Shown here: positions 51,523 through 55,348 of the stretch, one piece after another
Numbering within the stretch: the stretch's first letter is position 1
Layout of the letters: each line of letters begins with the position of its first letter
Source of the DNA: Methanobacteriota archaeon
GTDB taxonomy: Archaea; Thermoplasmatota; Poseidoniia; Poseidoniales; Poseidoniaceae
Length of the DNA stretch: 55,348 nucleotides
Direction of reading: 5' to 3'
Assembly (NCBI GenBank): GCA_002719815.1
Contig: PBET01000031.1
Location: forward strand, 1-55,348
Notes under the pieces: generated by a model
The model's database searches: none
Seen by the model: the letters and a program-made list of their open reading frames with translations, nothing else
Told to the model about the DNA's origin: nothing
Made by a program: the position numbers and the translations under genes

Positions 51523-53274
51523 ATGCGCACTGCGACGTTTCTAGCCTTACTCATGCTGACATCCTTAACGCTCTGTGGACCGGTTCTTGCTGCACCACCG
51601 ACACAAGGAGACACCGTTACGATTAGCACATCAGAATCATGGACTGATGGAACGTTCGATGGAGAGATTGTCATCAAAGATGGAGGGTCGTTGCATTGGA
51701 GCGGCGACATCATGATCGAACAAGATGCAAAAATCACTGTTGAAAAAGGAGGTAATCTTCATCTTGATGCGGCCAACATTGTCACAGAAAATGCTGCATC
51801 GACACTCATCCTCTATGATGGAACGGCCATTGCAATCGATGAAGACATCGCAGACGCAACAGCAACAATGACCATCTTCTTCAACATCGATGTACCTGAA
51901 AATGCTTACCTTAATCTTACGATCGACGAAGTAACAACTTACGAGATTACAGGAGAAAGCGCAACGTTCGATGTTGACTTAACACAAGCAGTCAACATTA
52001 CCGTCGACCACCATTATCCCTTCCCATTAGGAATTACACACATCGAATTGTTCCATTCAAACGCCGAGTTAATGATGATGAACGCAGCTGATCTTTCTCA
52101 AACGGGTGGATTCGTCTATTGGAACCAGGCAACGTTCAGCATTGAAAATCATGGAACGTTTATCATGGACCAATCAACCATTATGGGTGCAAACATTACA
52201 TGCGATGGGCCTTGTTCCATTGAGAATTCAGACTTATACGGAAGCGGACCGATCCATGTTGCAAATGATTCGAGTCTCGATTTCATTGCTTCAACGATGT
52301 TCGGGTCACGAACCGATGAAGACATCATCCTCCATGATCAAGCCAGCATCGAGTATACCGACTCAAGTGGCACTGGAGGATATACAGACGCCTGGGTTCG
52401 TTTGCTTTCGAAGCGAGAATTGATTGTCAATGCACCTGTTGCAACGGTTCTGGGTACTGGGATTGGCTATGGTGGAGATACAATCAACACCGTCATCTAC
52501 GGAGAACTTGATGATTCGAGTACATGGACTGTCAACATTGGAACCAATGAACACAAGCGTATTGTTGAATGGCTCGATGGAGATGGTGTGTATGGACAAG
52601 AATCCGCATCCATCAAGGTCACTGTTGAAACAAACTGGGGTAATTTCGTTGTGGACGAAGTTGCTCCTCGAATTTCGAGTGCGAACATCGATGTTGTCTA
52701 TCCGCAACTCAACATCGACAAGGTTGAACCAGAAGCAGTGACTGCAGACACAGGTCGCTCACACGGTGTGATGGTGACCATCTCCAATACAGGCACTGTT
52801 GCTGCCGATCCAAACGTACGTTGCTATGTTGATGATGTTGAAGCACAAACAACGGTTACCACAGCCAATTGGGCTGTTGAACCTGGAGAAACAAAGGATG
52901 TTCCAATTACGTGGTATCATAACTCTGATGGAGCAGCACAGTTGACGTGCAAATTCCTCTATCCAGATATCCTCGAGCCAATCAGTGATTTGATTGCAAG
53001 TGAAACAGGCACAACATCAGGAGAAGTTTCCTTCACAACGGCTGAAGAAGTGGACGAATTACCAATCGTACTGTATGGAGCCATCGTCCTATTCGTGGTC
53101 ATCTTTGCAGCGATCATTGCAGTACGTGCAAGACAAGAAATAAGCAAGCAATACATCGCTGAAGAGACGTATGTTGACCTTGAAGACGCACCTCAAGAGG
53201 AAGCATCGAACGAATCAGAAGATCAAGAAGAATGGCTTGATGCGGATGGTAATCCGATTATTGGTACTGAGTGA
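51523..53274 (+). CDS. Single-pass surface protein with acidic cytosolic tail
   Basis: 583 aa; signal peptide MRTATFLALLMLTSLTLCGPVLAAP, beta-rich repeats, CARDB-like segment, TM LPIVLYGAIVLFVVIFAAIIAV, acidic tail. Confidence 0.82.
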   Translation: MRTATFLALLMLTSLTLCGPVLAAPPTQGDTVTISTSESWTDGTFDGEIVIKDGGSLHWSGDIMIEQDAKITVEKGGNLHLDAANIVTENAASTLILYDGTAIAIDEDIADATATMTIFFNIDVPENAYLNLTIDEVTTYEITGESATFDVDLTQAVNITVDHHYPFPLGITHIELFHSNAELMMMNAADLSQTGGFVYWNQATFSIENHGTFIMDQSTIMGANITCDGPCSIENSDLYGSGPIHVANDSSLDFIASTMFGSRTDEDIILHDQASIEYTDSSGTGGYTDAWVRLLSKRELIVNAPVATVLGTGIGYGGDTINTVIYGELDDSSTWTVNIGTNEHKRIVEWLDGDGVYGQESASIKVTVETNWGNFVVDEVAPRISSANIDVVYPQLNIDKVEPEAVTADTGRSHGVMVTISNTGTVAADPNVRCYVDDVEAQTTVTTANWAVEPGETKDVPITWYHNSDGAAQLTCKFLYPDILEPISDLIASETGTTSGEVSFTTAEEVDELPIVLYGAIVLFVVIFAAIIAVRARQEISKQYIAEETYVDLEDAPQEEASNESEDQEEWLDADGNPIIGTE

Positions 53275-53366
53275 TTTCGAGGATTCTTGGAATCCATTTG
53301 ATTTGATACTCGAGTAAAAACCCGATGATCATTACAGTTCGGTATCAAGCAATGACCTGGTTGTGA

Positions 53367-54638
53367 TTAACAGGTCAAGTAGGTGCGTGAGTCTTGCTTT
53401 TCTTGGTTCGAATCAGCATTGTTGTAGCGATCGAATTGCAATTCCCATTTCATACTCGACTCAGTTACCACTGGTTCAGAAGTAGAGTATTGATTTGTGA
53501 CCTTGATTTCAAAGGTGTAACAGCCATCTCCCGCGTAAAAATCATCCTCATGCAAGAAAAGAATTCCATTGACATCTGTAGAAGTGCCGCCCATCCTGAG
53601 CCATGTCGTCATCTCTCCATTTTTGAATTCTCCACCCGAGTTATAGGAGGCAGCATATCCATCAACAGTTACGGTTGGATGCGTCCATTTTTTCGCACCA
53701 GCTTTCCAAACGGAGAGTTCAATGGTATAATCGCCTTGAACGATTCCAAGCGTACCAGCATCCTCTTCTCCTGTGGACATACTGTGTGTGCCACCATCCA
53801 AAGGCTCGTGGTCATCTGGCATGACACCAGCCAGAACGTCGATAATCAGACCATCAACAACCGTCGTTGTAGAGCCTGTGCTTCCAGTACCTGAATTCTC
53901 GGTCGTCAAATGATCCTGAATTTGGACGGCCGCATGGTATACTTCACGAGTTGTGAATCCAGTGTTCAAATCAAGAACTGATGAAGTTCCTTCCCCATCA
54001 TCGACAACCAGTTGGTAAGTCACGAGAGAATTATCTGTGCAGTAGATGCACGTCTCACTGTTTCCAGTGAAGAAGTCCGAAATTGGAATTTTGAACCTTG
54101 CCCCGTTATCGCCTAGCGATTTCGTATCGGTCCAAACCTCTGTAACAACACCGGTCGACGAGATGTTATTGATGGTGGCTGTAGCCTCATTGATTCCACC
54201 TCGCACCATGAATGTAATTTGATCATTCTGCTCATCATACTCAAGTTCAGTTACGGCAAAAGTATCAGGTGCGCCGATGAAAAGACCAATGCCGTAGGGG
54301 CCGACTGTCAACAGAATGGCGAGACCTGCCGCAATACCCATCTTTGTGGGGTTGACACCGTCTTCGGAGAGGAATTGGCCACCATACAATGCACCTATTC
54401 CAACAATGAGCACGCTCACAACAACAACGAGCCCCCATGATCCACCTTGAAGGGAAAGAAGCCCGCCAACAACGATGACAGCCCATCCAACCGATGTCAG
54501 AATGGTTGAGAGATCTGGCCCATCGCTTTGCTGAATGCTGGCATCAAGGAGGCCAGCATCGGATTTTGCTTCTTCTTCAACAGGTTCGGATTTGGTTGCA
54601 TCTTCTGCTGCACTAGCTTTACTCAAGAGTCCACTCAT
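53367..54638 (-). CDS. Membrane protein with C-terminal beta-rich domains
   Basis: 423 aa; N-terminal acidic soluble part, several TM segments (about aa 50-130), Thr/Gly-rich C-terminal region. Confidence 0.75.
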   Translation of the reverse strand: MSGLLSKASAAEDATKSEPVEEEAKSDAGLLDASIQQSDGPDLSTILTSVGWAVIVVGGLLSLQGGSWGLVVVVSVLIVGIGALYGGQFLSEDGVNPTKMGIAAGLAILLTVGPYGIGLFIGAPDTFAVTELEYDEQNDQITFMVRGGINEATATINNISSTGVVTEVWTDTKSLGDNGARFKIPISDFFTGNSETCIYCTDNSLVTYQLVVDDGEGTSSVLDLNTGFTTREVYHAAVQIQDHLTTENSGTGSTGSTTTVVDGLIIDVLAGVMPDDHEPLDGGTHSMSTGEEDAGTLGIVQGDYTIELSVWKAGAKKWTHPTVTVDGYAASYNSGGEFKNGEMTTWLRMGGTSTDVNGILFLHEDDFYAGDGCYTFEIKVTNQYSTSEPVVTESSMKWELQFDRYNNADSNQEKQDSRTYLTC

Positions 54639-54718
54639 CTTCTCAACTCATAGAACCCTCGCATGGATAGGTTATGAACCCAACCCAAACAGGGATGGTT
54701 TTTCCTTTAATTTGCAGG

Positions 54719-55348
54719 TTACAGACCAGGAGCGGATTCGCGCCACTCTTCCTCTTCATCTTCTGCATTGATGAAGCGTCGTCCGGCGACTGCAGCGGCC
54801 AGAGCAACCATCGAAAGTGCAGGGATGATTTCGAAACCTGGGAGATAGATACCACGAACGTAGATGGTGATCATTTGGGACTCTCGGTCGCAACCACCGT
54901 TCTTGCACGAGAAGTCCGATTCAGCATAGAAATCAAGCGTGTGGTATGCATCGGTCCATCCTTGCGTCTTTGGTGTACGAACTTGGATTCGGACCTTGGC
55001 AGGAGCGACCATTGGCTCTACGTTGACCTTGCTGATTGGAATGTTGATGTTGAAGCCCGCATCCTCAAGAGATTCACGGGAACTCTCAGAGACACCGACA
55101 TTCATGAAATCGTATTGGTTACCAAGATTGTAGACCTTGAATTCAAAGTCCTTGTCTGTCTTCGGCATCAACTGAACGAATGGCTCAACGGCTTCGACTT
55201 GAAGAAGGGCGAATTGCGTGATCGAAACGATCATCGAAGCACCGGAAGTAGCAACGTTTGCAGGTGGCACGCCACTGATTTCTTGAACCGTACCAGTGAC
55301 CTCAAGTTGTCGTGCTTGCATCGTCATGAACGGTTGAGCACGTACAAC
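54719..55348 (-). CDS. Surface protein with C-terminal TM, 5'-truncated at window edge
   Basis: The frame remains open upstream of the listed ATG to the window end (VVRAQPFMTMQARQLEV...), so the listed start is probably internal; TM YLPGFEIIPALSMVALAAAVAG near the C-terminus. Confidence 0.75.
   Translation of the reverse strand, partial: VVRAQPFMTMQARQLEVTGTVQEISGVPPANVATSGASMIVSITQFALLQVEAVEPFVQLMPKTDKDFEFKVYNLGNQYDFMNVGVSESSRESLEDAGFNINIPISKVNVEPMVAPAKVRIQVRTPKTQGWTDAYHTLDFYAESDFSCKNGGCDRESQMITIYVRGIYLPGFEIIPALSMVALAAAVAGRRFINAEDEEEEWRESAPGL

Overview
This window looks like a gene-dense archaeal chromosome fragment. By gene content it is most consistent with a marine Group II / Poseidoniales-like euryarchaeote (inference; no database was searched). 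Recognisable housekeeping genes: archaeal rpS15, ArcS-type archaeosine synthase with PUA domain, type I DnaJ, a GT2 glycosyltransferase, a UPF0201-like RNA-binding protein, a pyroglutamyl-peptidase/NUDIX fusion, a YycJ-like MBL hydrolase, PurD and CarS. The rest is mostly cell-surface machinery: four giant surface/envelope ORFs (about 1807, 1916, 1443 and 3186 aa) cover about 45% of the window. There is also a three-gene pilin-like operon, a membrane-anchored subtilase, a lipoprotein metalloprotease, and several single-pass surface proteins. The strongest candidates for something undescribed are: (1) a 3186-aa AglB/STT3 oligosaccharyltransferase with a ~360-aa polytopic N-terminal extension and a ~1.7-kaa extracellular multidomain extension ending in a C-terminal TM anchor; (2) a parallel-beta-helix surface protein 13 bp upstream of a winged-helix/STAND-NTPase/TPR protein, behind a palindrome-rich promoter; (3) a DHH/RecJ-like protein with an apparently degenerate motif I next to rpS15; (4) recurrent cytosolic Trp-rich tails on surface giants. 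I saw no convincing tRNA, rRNA, CRISPR array, transposon or integrase.
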